DNA from: Echinicola rosea
GTDB lineage: Bacteria > Bacteroidota > Bacteroidia > Cytophagales > Cyclobacteriaceae
Assembly: GCF_005281475.1 (NCBI RefSeq)
Contig: NZ_CP040106.1
Span: forward strand, 3,376,501 to 3,440,500
DNA length: 64,000 nt
Direction of reading: 5' to 3'
Every line of letters starts with the position of its first letter. The first letter of the stretch is position 1. The position numbers and the translations under genes are program-made. Shown in pieces: positions 35,222 through 44,600 of the stretch. Below the pieces are notes generated by a model, which saw nothing but the letters and a program-made list of their open reading frames with translations, was not told the DNA's origin and did no database searches.

Positions 35222-35389
35222 TGGTCGGAAGGTCTTTATGGCGCCATTGGAAGGAAATGTTTTTGGTGATAAATAGCCCTTTTCAGTAAATTAATAACAT
35301 TTCTCAATAAATTATTGGGAGTTTTCAATTAAGCACGCAACCAGAAACAAGGTAGCCTTGTATAGACTGGAGCAACCCTTTTCGAAAAA

Positions 35390-35956
35390 GTGGATCAAGA
35401 TCTATCCAAATCGCTCATCACTGGACTTTGTGAAAATGATATAAAGTCTCAGGAACTGCTTTATCGGCAGTTTTACAGTTATGGTATGAGTGTATGCCTG
35501 CGGTACACTTCCAATAGGGAAGAGGCTGTTGAAGTGTTGCATGATAGTTTTATGAAAGTATTCACCAAAATCCATCAATATGACGAAAACCAAGCGTTTA
35601 AGCATTGGTTCAGGCGGATCCTGATCAATACCGCAATCAACCATTACAAACGTGAAAATAAGCATAATAATAAAACGGAGACGCTCAGTAGCGCCATGCA
35701 GGTGAAAGGGCATGAAGAGGATGCCGTGGCTCAGCTGAATTACCAAGAAATGATCCAAGTGATCCAGCAATTGTCACCTGTGTATAGGACAGTTTTTAAC
35801 CTGTTTGTAATCGAAGGCTATGGGCACGAGGAAATCGCGGAAAAGCTGGAGATTTCCGAAGGAGCATCCAAGTCCAATCTTTCCAGGGCAAGGGCAAAGT
35901 TAAGGGAACTACTAACAAGAAATCATGAAAAAGGACTGGCGAAATATGAGCGATAA
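35390..35956 (+). CDS. ECF-type RNA polymerase sigma factor
   Basis: 188 residues beginning with GTG at 35390. Region 2: LLYRQFYSYGMSVCLRYTSNREEAVEVLHDSFMKVF; region 4: LSPVYRTVFNLFVIEGYGHEEIAEKLEISEGASKSNLSRARAKLREL. No C-terminal extension. It overlaps the next gene by 32 bases in a different frame, which is typical of a sigma/anti-sigma pair in Bacteroidota. Its promoter was not clear; TAGCCTTG (35352-35359) is one base from the -7 consensus. Confidence 0.93.
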   Translation: MDQDLSKSLITGLCENDIKSQELLYRQFYSYGMSVCLRYTSNREEAVEVLHDSFMKVFTKIHQYDENQAFKHWFRRILINTAINHYKRENKHNNKTETLSSAMQVKGHEEDAVAQLNYQEMIQVIQQLSPVYRTVFNLFVIEGYGHEEIAEKLEISEGASKSNLSRARAKLRELLTRNHEKGLAKYER

Positions 35957-37166
35957 GGAGCTGGATGATTTCTTTAGGAAGCAATCTGAACAGCCCGACA
36001 TCCCCTTTGTTCCCGAGGATTGGGACAAAATGAAGCGTCAACTTGCCTCTTCATCAGCTAACGTTGCCGCTAGACCTTGGTATAAGCGCGGAGGAAGGTG
36101 GCTGGGCCCTTTGCTACTGCTGTTGTTGGTCGGAGGATGGATGGCTTGGAGTCTTGGTGGTTTTGAAAATGAGTCAATTGGCACAGTGGAAATTAGTGCT
36201 GAAGTACCCTTCGCCAACAATAGTGAAAGTGGAAGGAAGCAGCGAGATACCGATAAAGTATTGCAGGGAGACCAATCTAGAAAGGGCGGTAAATCCGTAA
36301 ATAACAGTAGTCGAGATGTAAGTGACGGAGATGGTTATGGGGCATTTTCAGCGGATCGCACATCTAAAGCGAAAGGGGAAAATCCCAAAAACACCATTCA
36401 GGATGAAAATGGACGATTGATGAAGGAGGCTATTTCGTCACCGGTTAGAGGTTTGGCGGATATTCCGGTTCCGGAGTTTGGGGTACAGTGGATGCTTGAT
36501 AGTGGGAAGTATGCTCTTCCATTAGAAAGTAACCATGTTAGGGAGCTCCAGAAGGAGAAGAAAATGGCCCCAGCTGAATTTTGGCATGATCGCCGATGGA
36601 GTGTGGCGGGATTGCTATCTCCCGACATCAGTGCGCTAAAATGGAAAGACGTCCACGGAGTAGGAACAAGTGCTGGTTTAACTATCGAGTACTTTATCCA
36701 TCCAAAATGGAGTGTCAATTTGGGTTTTCTATATGCGTTTAAAACCTACCGGGGAGAAGAGGAATACAGTGCGTTTGGCTCATATGGTGCGGGCAAGGTA
36801 GCCTTAAAAGGAGACTGTTATGTGTTTGATGTGTCCACTGATGTTCGGTATTATGCATTCAGCCGAGATTTGGACAGGTGGTACCTTGGTGCAGGTTTAT
36901 CATCCTATTTTATGCTAAGGGAAAAGTATGATATAGAATATGAATCTGCTAATGGTTATCCTGCACATAAAGAGCTGGATATTAAAAGTGAAAACAATCA
37001 CCTTTTTAGCGTTGTCAACCTCAGCATAGGTTATGAGAGAGACTTGTCAGAGAGGTTGTCGCTTCAGGTAGCTCCTTATTACAAAATACCTTGGCGCGGG
37101 ATTGGGGAAGGTGATGTCAACCTTAAAAGTGCAGGAGTGATGATCGGCTTGAAATACAGCTGGTGA
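35925..37166 (+). CDS. Putative anti-sigma factor fused to an outer-membrane-barrel-like domain
   Basis: 413 residues. Residues 1-55 are polar and helical (MSDKELDDFFRKQSE, VPEDWDKMKRQL), as in cytoplasmic anti-sigma domains; 59-77 is one membrane helix (LGPLLLLLLVGGWMAWSL). A low-complexity Ser/Gly/Lys-rich linker (about 90-160) follows, then beta-strand-rich sequence from about 215 (HPKWSVNLGFLYAFKTYRG ... YYKIPW ... SAGVMIGLKYSW) resembling an outer-membrane beta-barrel (PF13568 type). The gene overlaps the ECF sigma gene by 32 bases. An alternative start is the ATG at 35946. A bridging or signal-transducing architecture is inferred, not demonstrated. Confidence 0.75.
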   Translation: MKKDWRNMSDKELDDFFRKQSEQPDIPFVPEDWDKMKRQLASSSANVAARPWYKRGGRWLGPLLLLLLVGGWMAWSLGGFENESIGTVEISAEVPFANNSESGRKQRDTDKVLQGDQSRKGGKSVNNSSRDVSDGDGYGAFSADRTSKAKGENPKNTIQDENGRLMKEAISSPVRGLADIPVPEFGVQWMLDSGKYALPLESNHVRELQKEKKMAPAEFWHDRRWSVAGLLSPDISALKWKDVHGVGTSAGLTIEYFIHPKWSVNLGFLYAFKTYRGEEEYSAFGSYGAGKVALKGDCYVFDVSTDVRYYAFSRDLDRWYLGAGLSSYFMLREKYDIEYESANGYPAHKELDIKSENNHLFSVVNLSIGYERDLSERLSLQVAPYYKIPWRGIGEGDVNLKSAGVMIGLKYSW

Positions 37167-37197
37167 GGATTCCTGATAAATAAACCACAAACATTTC

Positions 37198-37370
37198 ATC
37201 CCGGATTATGCGTTAGGAATCGTAGTGAGAGCTGAAAGTGCAAGAAAATCAGTTAGTTTGGAGGCATTAGCGTAGCACCGCTACGGTTATGCCGAAAACT
37301 AACGTGAAACGACTGATTTTGAAGCAGTTTCAGGTCGTAACAGATAGGCTAATGCATATTCCGGGTTTAA
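37198..37370 (+). repeat. Dispersed palindromic repeat A, copy 2
   Basis: Shares with the 10791-11030 copy the outer arms (tcccgga / ccgggttt), the segment GTTAGGAATCGT, the arms around GCTGAAAGTGCAAGAAAATCAG and CTGATTTTGAAGCAGTTTCAG, and the trailer AGATAGGCTAATGCA. The centre here is itself a hairpin (GGCATTAGCGTAG / CTACGGTTATGCC). If transcribed it would form one long hairpin of about 170 bases. It fills the gap between the barrel gene and the CxxxxCH lipoprotein. Confidence 0.8.
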
Positions 37371-37475
37371 ATAGCATCAGAATGAACTTGCATGGCTGCA
37401 AATAAAAAGCAGCACGAAGTTCGGTGGAATGCTATGGTCAAAATTGAACGAACTTTTACCAAAACCAAAGAGACA

Positions 37476-37838
37476 ATGAACAAGCTAAGATTAATGATTA
37501 TCGGGGTTTTATTGGCTGCAGGGATGTCCTGTAGCAGCGAAAACGAAGATGATATCCAACCAGATCCATCGGGAGACAGGTGTGAAGATGTTTCATCCAC
37601 ATTATCGGGCGATGTGCAGTCGATCATGACCAGTAACTGTGCGACATCCGGCTGTCATGTGTCAGGGACAGGAAGGGTAGATTTTACCGACAAGCAAAAC
37701 ATCATCCAATATGCATCCACCATCAACTCCTATGTGCAAAGTGGCTTTATGCCACCATCAGGTTCTGGACAGAGTCTGACAGCAGGAGAAAAAGATGATA
37801 TATTTTGTTGGGTATCAGCTGGAGCCCAAGACAATTAA
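37476..37838 (+). CDS. Lipoprotein with a CxxxxCH cytochrome-c-like motif
   Basis: A 120-residue lipoprotein starting MNKLRLMIIGVLLAAGMSC, with the lipobox Cys at residue 19; upstream in-frame codons lack a leader and are rejected. The mature protein has the motif MTSNCATSGCHVSGTGRVDF (CxxxxCH), used by a group of Bacteroidota haem-c-like lipoproteins, and a Met-containing loop (GFMPPSGSGQSLT) that could supply the sixth ligand. The C terminus has CWVSAGAQDN. It lies 16 bases before a YceI gene; together with the next barrel gene this forms a small putative redox cluster. Confidence 0.8.
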   Translation: MNKLRLMIIGVLLAAGMSCSSENEDDIQPDPSGDRCEDVSSTLSGDVQSIMTSNCATSGCHVSGTGRVDFTDKQNIIQYASTINSYVQSGFMPPSGSGQSLTAGEKDDIFCWVSAGAQDN

Positions 37839-37854
37839 AAAACAGGAGGTAGCA

Positions 37855-38391
37855 ATGAGAGTGTTTTTGATCGTAATGCTGATATGGACAGTTGGTCTGC
37901 CTGCAGAGGGCCAATCCTATCGCACAGAAAAATGTGCTGTGAAGTTCTTTTCAAGTGCTCCACTGGAAGATATCAAGGCGGATAACAAAGAGGCTATTGG
38001 TGTGTTCAATGCTGATTCTGGGGATTTTGCCTTTGTGGTGCAAATCAAGGGATTTCAATTTGCGAAGTCATTGATGCAAGAGCACTTCAATGAGAACTTT
38101 ATGGAGTCTGATAAATACCCAAGGGGGACATTTGAAGGCAAAATCGAAGGGTATGATCTATCTGCAAGCGGTGAGCAACAGGTGACGGCCAGTGGTAAAA
38201 TGAAAATTCACGGAGTGGAGCAACCGATGAATGTCGTTGGGGAACTGACCGCAAGTGGAGGTAAGTTGATCATGGATGCTGTATTTCCCATAAAGTTGGA
38301 AGATTATGAGATAGACATACCAAAAATCCTCTTTCAAAAAATTGCCGAAGAGGTAGAGGTGACGGTACATTTTGAATTTAAAGAAGATTAA
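37855..38391 (+). CDS. YceI-like lipid/isoprenoid-binding protein
   Basis: 178 residues, with start codon at 37855 preceded by the unusually strong ribosome-binding sequence AGGAGGT. It has a signal peptide (MRVFLIVMLIWTVGLPAEGQ) and the YceI fold signature: AVKFFSSAPLEDIKADN, FAFVVQIKGFQFAKSLMQEHFNE and ASGKMKIHGVEQPMNVVGELT. YceI proteins bind long isoprenoids such as quinones in a beta-barrel. The gene is between the CxxxxCH lipoprotein and the DUF5777-type barrel (3 bases apart), suggesting a shared role in electron transfer or quinone-related redox. Confidence 0.92.
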   Translation: MRVFLIVMLIWTVGLPAEGQSYRTEKCAVKFFSSAPLEDIKADNKEAIGVFNADSGDFAFVVQIKGFQFAKSLMQEHFNENFMESDKYPRGTFEGKIEGYDLSASGEQQVTASGKMKIHGVEQPMNVVGELTASGGKLIMDAVFPIKLEDYEIDIPKILFQKIAEEVEVTVHFEFKED

Positions 38392-38394
38392 GAC

Positions 38395-39288
38395 ATGGGA
38401 TTTTTATTTCGTTTTGGGGCAGTTTTGGGGTACTTGGTCTTGATGGCAGGATGTGCCTACGGACAGGATAGTCTTTTGGATCAACTGGAAGAGGAAGCTT
38501 CCCCAATAGAGGACCTCACGTATGGGACATTTAAGGGAACCCGCCTTATCAACGGCCAGACCGTGGAGACTCGGGGAGCGGGCAACTTGGATTTTATCAT
38601 CAGCCACCGATTTGGAAGGGTCAATTCTGGCGCATATAATTTCTTCGGCCTAGATGATGCCAATACTAGATTAGGGCTGGAATATGCTTTTACGGATGAC
38701 TTAACAGTGGGGATTGGAAGGAATTCTTTCCAGAAAGTGTATGATGGGTTTGTGAAATATAGGCTGCTAAAGCAACAGCAAGGAAAAAAGCAAATACCCG
38801 TAACGATGACTTGGTATTCCAATATGTCCGTCAACACATTCAAAAGACCTGAGCTTCCCATGAGCTTTGAAAGAAGATTGGCGTATGCGAATCAGTTGTT
38901 GATCGCCCGTAAATTTTCCGAAGGACTGTCCCTACAGCTGATGCCAAGTTATGTCCATCAAAACCTAGTGCCTACGGCTATGGACAGGAATGACCTCTTT
39001 GCCCTTGGGGTAGGAGGAAGGCTGAAACTGACACCGCGTACCTCATTAAACATGGAATATTATTACCGTGTCAATCCCAATGATGATGGCTATTACAATG
39101 CACTGGCCATTGGGTTTGATATCGAGACAGGAGGGCACGTCTTCCAACTCCAATTGACCAATGCCCAGTCCATGACTGAAACGGGCTTTATCCCCACGAC
39201 AACAGGTAATTTCTGGGATGGGGATATCCATTTTGGCTTTAATATTTCCAGGTCATTTCAGCTAAAGGACAAAAGTAAGAAATGGTAA
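38395..39288 (+). CDS. DUF5777-family outer-membrane beta-barrel protein
   Basis: 297 residues with a signal peptide (LVLMAGCAYGQ). The mature part has the pattern of the DUF5777 family: TFKGTRLINGQTVETRG, GNLDFIISHRFGRVNSGAYNFFGLDDANTRLGLEYA and the C-terminal IETGGHVFQLQLTNAQSMTETGF and FWDGDIHFGFNISR. It is predicted to form an outer-membrane barrel. It is the last gene of the CxxxxCH lipoprotein-YceI cluster. Role unknown; co-occurrence with cytochrome and YceI genes suggests a conduit for electrons or a small redox compound. Confidence 0.85.
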   Translation: MGFLFRFGAVLGYLVLMAGCAYGQDSLLDQLEEEASPIEDLTYGTFKGTRLINGQTVETRGAGNLDFIISHRFGRVNSGAYNFFGLDDANTRLGLEYAFTDDLTVGIGRNSFQKVYDGFVKYRLLKQQQGKKQIPVTMTWYSNMSVNTFKRPELPMSFERRLAYANQLLIARKFSEGLSLQLMPSYVHQNLVPTAMDRNDLFALGVGGRLKLTPRTSLNMEYYYRVNPNDDGYYNALAIGFDIETGGHVFQLQLTNAQSMTETGFIPTTTGNFWDGDIHFGFNISRSFQLKDKSKKW

Positions 39289-39540
39289 TGGGGGATTTAG
39301 TAGGAAGTTTCGAGTAGTGAGATATGAGAATTGAGATATGACATGGTAGTATTGAGACTCCTGTGGTTGTGCTGGGTCTCTGCTCCTGATCGGTGAAGAA
39401 TTGAGTCTTTGACTCAAATAATCGATCAGGCACCTCTAGCTATTTTTAACCCGCTTTATCAATGTCGTTTAGTTAGTGTGAATTTGGAAATATTGGTTCT
39501 ATTATTTTTCTGCTAAATTCCAAGATGGTCTTCACCTCTT
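39289..39540. other. Intergenic region, nothing recognised
   Basis: About 250 bases after the DUF5777 gene, with no coding signal and no clear terminator; short inverted pieces (ATTATTTGAGTCAAAGACTCAATT-like around 39405) are weak. Confidence 0.35.
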
Positions 39541-39606
39541 TACCTTTGTTACTTTTTTGCTTCAGGTCAAAAAAGTAACCAAAAAAAACCGGCGCTGTGC
39601 AGCTAG
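39541..39606 (-). repeat. Dispersed palindromic repeat B, copy 2
   Basis: GTTACTTTTTTG / CAAAAAAGTAAC (39548-39579) is a perfect 12-bp palindrome around CTTCAGGT, followed by AAAAAAAACCGGCGCTGTGCAGC. The reverse complement of this block matches 13384-13445. Orientation is opposite to copy 1. The stretch to 39846 continues as T-rich, A-rich non-coding DNA with a second hairpin (CTTTTTTC-ATCAATG-GAAAAAAG). Confidence 0.72.
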
Positions 39607-39899
39607 AGGCCGTTAAGAAAGGGAGTTGGCTCGCGTCGTGGAACAGCGAGACCCACTCACTTTTAGGTCGTAGCCATCGGGTGGAAATTAAAATGGGTGA
39701 CGGATCTCGGTCGAAGGGTAAATCCATGTTCCATTTTAAAGGGCATACCACCGGCCTGGATTTTTTTCTTTCTTTTTTCATCAATGGAAAAAAGGAAAAG
39801 GTTAAAATCCACCAAAATGGCCAAAGCCATACAGTTAAAGTCAAATAGAAAAGAAACTCCTAGCATGTGAAAACTGGGAAATAGCCTTAACTAAACGGC

Positions 39900-39985
39900 A
39901 TTGAACCCTGAATATGCATTGGCCAATCCATTGCGTTCGGAAACTACTTCATGAAAGTAAGTCGCTTCGCAGCTGTTTTCGATAC
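39900..39985 (-). repeat. Dispersed palindromic repeat A, copy 3 (one arm, inverted)
   Basis: Read on the minus strand this matches the 3' arm of copies 1 and 2: the leading ttgaaccctgaatatgcattggc corresponds to the reverse of the aggctaatgcaaaatgcgggttt trailer, and cggaaactact...agtcgcttcgca to the reverse of the GCGACTGATTTT...GTTTCAG arm. The other arm is not recognisable, so this copy is truncated. It lies just before the end of the LacI gene. Confidence 0.6.
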
Positions 39986-40076
39986 CACCATCCATGGCGG
40001 ATGTCTCCATCTCTGACCATTCCTCCAGAGAACGGGATGGTTTTAGAAAACCGAAAAAACCTTTTTCCTGTTTACC

Positions 40077-41144
40077 TCAATGCAAAACGGCTTCCAGATA
40101 GGAATCAATGTTTTCAGCAGTAATTACCTCCAAGGGAAAAAGCTCTTTTTCGGGCGCAGTTTTTTTAAATAGGAGGTGGTTGGCCAGGTGATGAATGCCC
40201 CGGAAGACCTGTCTGCTGGGGTTTTGGTGGATCAAGAAGTCGATGTAGCCCGATTTTAGCAAGTTGATATTTTCATTGAGGAGGTCATATCCCACAATGC
40301 TGATGTGGTCAAGGCCATTTTTTTCAAGCACATCAGCGGTTAATTTTGCCCCGGAAGAGGTAGGGATAAACAGACCTTTCATGTCATTTTTTTTAATGGC
40401 ACTGATCAGTTTTTCTTCAAAAGTATCCATTTGATTTCCCTCGATGATGACTGCTTCGACTGATTGGGCAGGGTGCATAGCCCCGTAAAAATCCCTGAAG
40501 CCACGTTCTTTTTCTCGAAAATGGACAGAATGTTGTACGCTTTCCCTAATATGGAGAATAGCCACTTTGCCTTTTTGATGTTTGGAAGCGAGGTGGAGTA
40601 AAGAGGCTCCAAGCCTTCCGCTTTGGTAGGAATCCTGGCCAATGAAAGAGAGCGGGGATACTGTTGAGATCATGGTATTGAAATGTACATAGGGAGTGCC
40701 AAGTTGGTCAAGCTTTTTGAAAAAATCAATGGCCTCATTTAGGAAAATCGGTGCGCTTACTACTGCATCAGGGACATTTTTCAATAACCGCTGAGCTGCC
40801 GAAGTGAATGATTTAGCATTTTCCAACTCAAAAAAACAAGGCTGGAGCTCCATATGGTAAGGCCTCCATTCTTCCTGTGCGGTGTCCAGACCAGTCATGG
40901 AAAGCTTCCAGTACGGGTCTTGGCTTGGATCTGGCACCAAAAGTGCTATGGTGTACACCTTGTTGGATCCAAGGGTCTTGGCGAGTAAGTTGGGTGTGTA
41001 GTCGATTTCCTGAAGGACTTTTTCCACTTTTTCCCTGGCCTTTTCAGAAACCTTTCCTCTATTGTGAATTACACGGTCCACTGTTCCCACGGATACGCCT
41101 GCAAGCTTGGCGATATCCTTTATTCGGATCATTTTTTTATTCAT
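40077..41144 (-). CDS. LacI-family transcriptional regulator
   Basis: 355 residues. The N-terminal helix-turn-helix (IRIKDIAKLAGVSVGTVDRVIHNRGKVSEKAREKV, about 6-41) is followed by the hinge (EIDYTPNLLAKTLGS) and a periplasmic-binding-protein sensor domain (YTIALLVPDPSQDPYWKLSM ... GQDSYQSGRLGASLLHLA ... GYDLLNENINLLKSGYIDFLI). It is divergent from susC, 530 bases away, and this gap holds three candidate LacI-type operators. It probably controls the SusCD-sulfatase locus in response to a sugar derivative. Confidence 0.93.
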   Translation of the reverse strand: MNKKMIRIKDIAKLAGVSVGTVDRVIHNRGKVSEKAREKVEKVLQEIDYTPNLLAKTLGSNKVYTIALLVPDPSQDPYWKLSMTGLDTAQEEWRPYHMELQPCFFELENAKSFTSAAQRLLKNVPDAVVSAPIFLNEAIDFFKKLDQLGTPYVHFNTMISTVSPLSFIGQDSYQSGRLGASLLHLASKHQKGKVAILHIRESVQHSVHFREKERGFRDFYGAMHPAQSVEAVIIEGNQMDTFEEKLISAIKKNDMKGLFIPTSSGAKLTADVLEKNGLDHISIVGYDLLNENINLLKSGYIDFLIHQNPSRQVFRGIHHLANHLLFKKTAPEKELFPLEVITAENIDSYLEAVLH

Positions 41145-41260
41145 AGGGTCATTAGTTTTAGGGTATTGCTAGCTGCTTTTCATTGGTTCTGTAAGTAGTA
41201 GTTTACTGATCGAAGGATGAATATAGAAATCAGATTCGAATTAGCTATTATTTTTTAAAT

Positions 41261-41274
41261 CGGTAACGTTTCCG
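41261..41274. promoter_or_regulatory. Candidate LacI operator 1
   Basis: CGGTAACGTTTCCG is a near-perfect dyad with the central CpG (AACGTT) that LacI-family proteins favour, 117 bases from the lacI start. Confidence 0.5.
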
Positions 41275-41384
41275 TGATCCTAATTTTGATTATGCGTTGT
41301 TGGGATAATTTCATTTAGGATTTTTCAAACAAAACTAATATTTAGGTCGAATTCACTAATTAAAAACCTTGTCTTGTTAGGTTG

Positions 41385-41419
41385 TGTTTCCGCAAACAAA
41401 TAAAGTGTGTGCGGAAACA
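41385..41419. promoter_or_regulatory. Candidate LacI operators 2 and 3 (inverted pair)
   Basis: TGTTTCCGCAAACA (41385-41398) and TGTGTGCGGAAACA (41406-41419) are dyads with a central CpG; TGTTTCCGCA and TGCGGAAACA also form a 10-bp inverted repeat with each other. They lie directly upstream of the predicted susC -33 element at 41434, a position suited to repression or activation. Confidence 0.5.
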
Positions 41420-41433
41420 TTATCAAAATTATT

Positions 41434-41463
41434 TTTGAAAAGAACATTATAATTTCTACTTTG
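41434..41463 (+). promoter_or_regulatory. Candidate susC promoter
   Basis: TTTG (41434-41437), 19 bases, then TACTTTG (41457-41463), one base short of the TAnnTTTG -7 consensus. Transcription would start near 41470, leaving a leader of about 205 bases before the susC ATG. Confidence 0.45.
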
Positions 41464-41674
41464 GTCAGGTAAAAAAATCAACAAAGTCAAGTGTGTTATT
41501 TTAAATTATTGTTTTAATAATCAAGCTAACGCATAGATTTTATTGATTTTCAAGACATGTAATGATAACATTGAACGCAAACGGGTAATCAGTCCTAATG
41601 GTACTGATTTGGATCTCCAAAGAAAATCTCAAGGGAGTAAGAAACTAAAAACTAAAAGCAAATCACTTTAATTT

Positions 41675-44600
41675 ATGAAGCACAAACTTTTACTTACAAC
41701 AATGCTGTGTTTATTGCTGGGATTTTCAGCATGGGCGCAGGGAACCGTAACAGGGACGATCACCGATGATAATGGGGAACCGATTCCTGGAGCCAGTATC
41801 AGGGTGGTGGATACCAACCTTGGCACCGTTACCGATTTGGATGGGATTTATACCATTGAGGTCCCAGCTGGTAAGACGAAACTGACCTTTTCTTTTGTGG
41901 GGTTTGAAACCCAAGAGGAAGAGATCAGCGGAAGAACCAAAATAGACGTGACGCTTTCTCCAAGTGTCAGTGATCTTCAGGAAGTAGTGGTCACTGGAGC
42001 CATGGGCATCGAAAAGGATCCTAGAAAACTAGGATATGCCGTATCGACCGTGGATTCCAAGGATATTCTTCAGTCGTCCCCGACCAATGTGGCTTCAGCA
42101 TTATATGCGAAGGCGCCCGGTGTGACCATTTCTACTAATCCTGGTGGTGCTACCAGTGCCGTGGCCGTACAGATCCGTGGTCTGAGTTCCATTAGTTATC
42201 AGCAGCAACCGTTATTGGTCGTAGATGGTGTGATTTCACGAAATGGCGACACCAATAACGATGGTTACTGGAGTAGTCCGAGGATCAAGGGTAACGGTAT
42301 TTTGGACATAAACCCTGAAAACATCGAAAGCATCAATATACTAAAAGGCGCTGCCGCATCTGCACTGTACGGATCCGATGCTGCCGCTGGCGTGATCGTC
42401 ATTACCACTAAGGATGGTGGCAAGTCCAATGGTTTTGGAGTGGACTTTAATGTTTCCTATGGTGTAGAGAAAGTAGGTGTATTACCGGATGTCCAGAATG
42501 TATTCGGACCTGGATATGACCGTGCGTCCAATATGTCACAGGGTGCAGATGAAAATGGATGGGTAGAGAGACAAGTGAATGGCCAAACCGTACAGTCTCC
42601 TTTATTCAATGCTTGGGGACAGTTTGGCCCTGAAATGGACGGTAGAGATGTGTATTTCTGGGATGGTGAGATCCGGCCTTATGTGGCTTATGAAGATAAC
42701 ATGAGAAACTTTTACAGAACGGGTCATAGTGGAATCTATAATGTGGCCATTTCCAATGGTACCGAAAAGTCCAACTACAGACTTTCTTACACTCGTAATG
42801 ACTACAAAGGTGTGATGGAAGGTGGTGAACAGAATAAGAATACCTTTAATCTTAACTCTAAGTACCAAGTGGCTCCAAAGGTAAATGTGGACCTGGTAGC
42901 GACGTATATTAGTGAGAAAGTGACCAACCGTCCATGGATGGTGGATCGAATGAGCAATAACTATAGTGGATTCCTTAATCCAGCTACAGACATTCGATGG
43001 TTTGAAGAAAAATACCAGACCAGCAGAGGGTATAAGTATATTCCGGCTAACGGAAATTTGTATGATCCAAGTGAGGCTTTTGCTTTGGTTACTGCCGGTA
43101 CGCCTTATATGGATTACTATTGGACGCAGAGAGCGCGACAATTTACCGAAAATACCAATCGCCTGATGGGAGCGATGACGGTAACTTATGATATCTTGGA
43201 TAACCTTACCGTGAGAGGTCGTGTTGGGACAGACTATACCGGTTATGCCACAGAAAACAAGGAGCCTAATACCGTTCCATTGTCAGTGGATAACTCTGGG
43301 CTATATGGTACTAGCCAAGATCAGTACCGCATTTTCTACGGAGATGTGTTGGTAAGTTATAATGCATCTTTGGGCAATGGATATGACCTTAACCTTAGGG
43401 CAGGTTACCAAGCAAGGGAAGAAAACTACCGCTATACTTCCCAAAACACACAAGGCGGACTGACTGAGGAAAACTGGTTTAGCATGAATGCGTCCAGACA
43501 AAATCCACGAGGATATTCTACCAGGTCATATTTGGTAAAAGATGGACTCTTTGCCATGGCTTCATTGGATATAAAGGACTATTTGTTTATCGAAACTTCA
43601 TTAAGGCAAGAAAGGACTTCGACGTTATACTTTGATAATAACAAATTCCTGTATCCATCAGTAAGTGCAGCGTTTGAATTGAGCCAAGTGGCTTCACTTC
43701 CTGAGTTTATTACGTACAGTAAGATCAGGAGTTCTTATGGTGTAGTGGGTAATCCAGCTCCAGCGTATCAGGCCAATGTGGTTTATAATGCTTCCAGTAT
43801 TGATGGAAGGCCTGCACTTTATCCGCTTGCCCAATATGGAAACAATGGCCTACAGAATGAATTGAAACATGAGGCAGAAATTGGCTGGGAAAATAGATTT
43901 GTCAATAATAGACTAGGCCTAAACCTGACCTATTACCAGAATACCATTAAGGACATGATCCTGCCGCTGCAAGTGCCATCATCCACAGGTGCGAATACGA
44001 TCTTGTCAAATGTAGGAAACATGAAAAACTATGGATTGGAAGTTGGTCTTTCTGCCACGCCGGTGCAGACGCAAGATTGGGTATGGGATATCCAGTTCAA
44101 TACAGGATTCAATAGAAACAAAGTGACCACTTTGATGCCAGGATTGGAGACATTGATCCACAGCCGCCCCGATAATGGGTCTCTGCAGATTGTCTCTCAA
44201 ATTGGTCAACCAGCAGGTGATATCTTAGGGTACACCTTGTCCAGAGATGAAAATGGTAAGCTATTAGTAGGTGAAAATGGGTTTTATATACCGGATTATG
44301 ACAATTTGGTGAAACTTGGTAATGTGCAGCCAAAAGCAGCCGGTGGTTTTATCAATAATGTTGGATACAAAAACTTTAACCTCAACGCAGTTATCGATTA
44401 CAAATGGGGAGGTCAGGTGTATTCACCATCTATACAATACATGAGAAGTGCCGGTATGCTTGAAGAAACCCTTTTTGGCAGAAGTGAAGCATATGGTGGA
44501 TTGCCTTATTATGAAAATGCAGATGGGGAATTCATAAGTGCAGAAGGAATGTCTCAGGGGCCAAATGGTGAGTCCATCTATCACGATGGGATGATCATGG

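Noticed and set aside
39597..39848. Open frame of 83 codons and overlapping minus-strand frames
   Set aside because: Low-complexity Lys/Phe-rich translation in DNA next to repeat B; no ribosome-binding site or conserved motif.
41385..41419. Inverted repeat before susC as an RNA switch or terminator
   Set aside because: It lies upstream of the predicted promoter and has no T run; a LacI operator pair explains it better.
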